From: Planctomycetaceae bacterium
GTDB taxonomy: Bacteria; Planctomycetota; Planctomycetia; Pirellulales; Pirellulaceae
DNA length: 6,814 nt
Assembly: GCA_012965455.1 (NCBI GenBank)
Contig: DTSG01000554.1
Span: 1-6,814, forward strand
Reading direction: 5' to 3'
In this document: positions 6,280 to 6,814 of the stretch, piece after piece
Layout of the letters: every line of letters starts with the position of its first letter
How positions within the stretch are numbered: the first letter of the stretch is position 1
The notes under the pieces: generated by a model
Seen by the model: the letters and a program-made list of their open reading frames with translations, nothing else
What the model was told of the DNA's origin: nothing
Database searches by the model: none
Made by a program: the position numbers and the translations under genes

Positions 6280-6814
6280 CTAAACTAGGTTGAAAACACG
6301 GTCCATGTTATCCGAAACTTCCTTGAGTCGGTCTGCCCCACCACCACCCACTTCGGCCGCACACCACCCATGAAAGTTAATTTCCGCTAGTGCATCATTC
6401 ACGTCCGCAAAATCCAAGTCTCCCTCACCGATTTTCTTGAACTTGCCTTCAGCACGAGAAAAACCTTTCACGTCAAGCTTGATGATCCGTTTGTTCAACT
6501 GCCGAATCCAGTCACCCATACTGCCGTATTTCCAGTGGTTACCAATGTCGAACTGCATACCCACGAGCGGCGAGTTGAAATCGTCAATGTATTTGACAAA
6601 CTTATCCGCCGTTTGCTTATGATCACCACCATGGTCATAACAAAATTGATTCCAAACGTTCTCGACAACGATCGACACCCCGAGCTCACCGGCTCGCGGT
6701 AGGGCGAGGGAAATGTTGTCGATACTACGTTTCCAGATTTCTTCTTCAGGTCCATCGTTGCCATGGCCAACTACCAGGAGGCATGTCTTACCACCCACAG
6801 CCTCTGTTTCAACC
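6280..6814 (-). CDS. Sugar phosphate isomerase/epimerase (xylose-isomerase-like TIM barrel), C-terminal part
   Basis: On the minus strand the frame is open from the right edge to the TAG at 6282-6280, giving 177 residues. The GTG at 6798 is probably internal, since the residues before it (VETEA) read naturally into VGGKTCLLVVGHG. Family proteins are about 270-300 residues, so roughly 100-120 N-terminal residues lie outside. The AP-endonuclease-2/xylose-isomerase-like TIM-barrel pattern is clear: LGVSIVVENVWNQF (metal-ligand Glu), FNSPLVGMQFDIGNHWKYG (metal-ligand Asp), DWIRQLNKRIIKLDVKGFSR, IGEGDLDFADVNDAL, and FHGWCAAEVGGGGADRL (second Glu). Related enzymes isomerise or epimerise keto-sugars or sugar phosphates using a divalent metal. 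No signal peptide can be judged because the start is missing. The gene converges on the DUF1552 gene with 65 bases between stops. Fold call strong; substrate cannot be assigned. Confidence 0.9.
   Translation of the reverse strand, partial: VETEAVGGKTCLLVVGHGNDGPEEEIWKRSIDNISLALPRAGELGVSIVVENVWNQFCYDHGGDHKQTADKFVKYIDDFNSPLVGMQFDIGNHWKYGSMGDWIRQLNKRIIKLDVKGFSRAEGKFKKIGEGDLDFADVNDALAEINFHGWCAAEVGGGGADRLKEVSDNMDRVFNLV

Noticed and set aside
6246..6280. GGCAA/TTGCC inverted repeat between the convergent genes as a shared terminator
   Set aside because: The stem is 5 pairs with a loop of about 25 bases, and there is no T tract on either strand. The nearby GTGAGTCAC palindrome (6215-6223) is too short to fold stably. 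I see no supported terminator in this gap.

Overview
The window looks like chromosomal DNA from a planctomycete (phylum Planctomycetota), most likely an uncultured environmental one. This rests on the gene families. It carries a DUF1501 protein, a large PSCyt1/DUF1595/DUF1592/DUF1588/DUF1585 cytochrome-like protein, a DUF1552 protein and a sugar phosphate isomerase/epimerase. That set is greatly expanded in planctomycetes and relatives and is uncommon together elsewhere. Base composition is moderate, not GC-rich. No genus can be named from this sequence.

Layout: (1) 1-854, +, the C-terminal part of a DUF1501 protein; its N-terminus lies before the window. (2) 972-1529, +, a small exported or membrane-anchored protein made almost entirely of one golvesin/xanthan-lyase C-terminal-like beta domain. 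(3) A 177-base gap with a weak hairpin-plus-T tract and a perfect TATAAT box. (4) 1707-4838, +, a 1043-residue secreted protein with two CxxCH motifs. (5) 4841-6214, +, a Tat-type DUF1552 protein starting two bases after the previous stop, so almost certainly co-translated with it. (6) 6280-6814, -, the C-terminal part of a convergent sugar phosphate isomerase/epimerase running off the right edge. No rRNA, tRNA, CRISPR array, transposon or long DNA repeat was seen, and no gene-free stretch exceeds 300 bases.

How the genes fit together: the DUF1592/DUF1588 protein and the DUF1552 protein form a classic planctomycete pair, both exported (Sec-like and Tat-like signals respectively). DUF1501 proteins are usually the partner of a different cytochrome type (PSCyt1/DUF1549/DUF1553), so the first gene probably ends an upstream unit of that kind. 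The biochemical role of these pairs is not settled. A heme-bearing envelope complex, perhaps tied to polysaccharide use, is the usual guess, and the golvesin-like and isomerase neighbours fit it only loosely.

This is mostly a recognisable planctomycete neighbourhood, not a clearly new system. The most unusual feature is a roughly 200-residue charged segment inside the big cytochrome-like protein, carrying what looks like a diverged internal duplication around a Q/R-I-I-x-K-C-x-x-x-W core.
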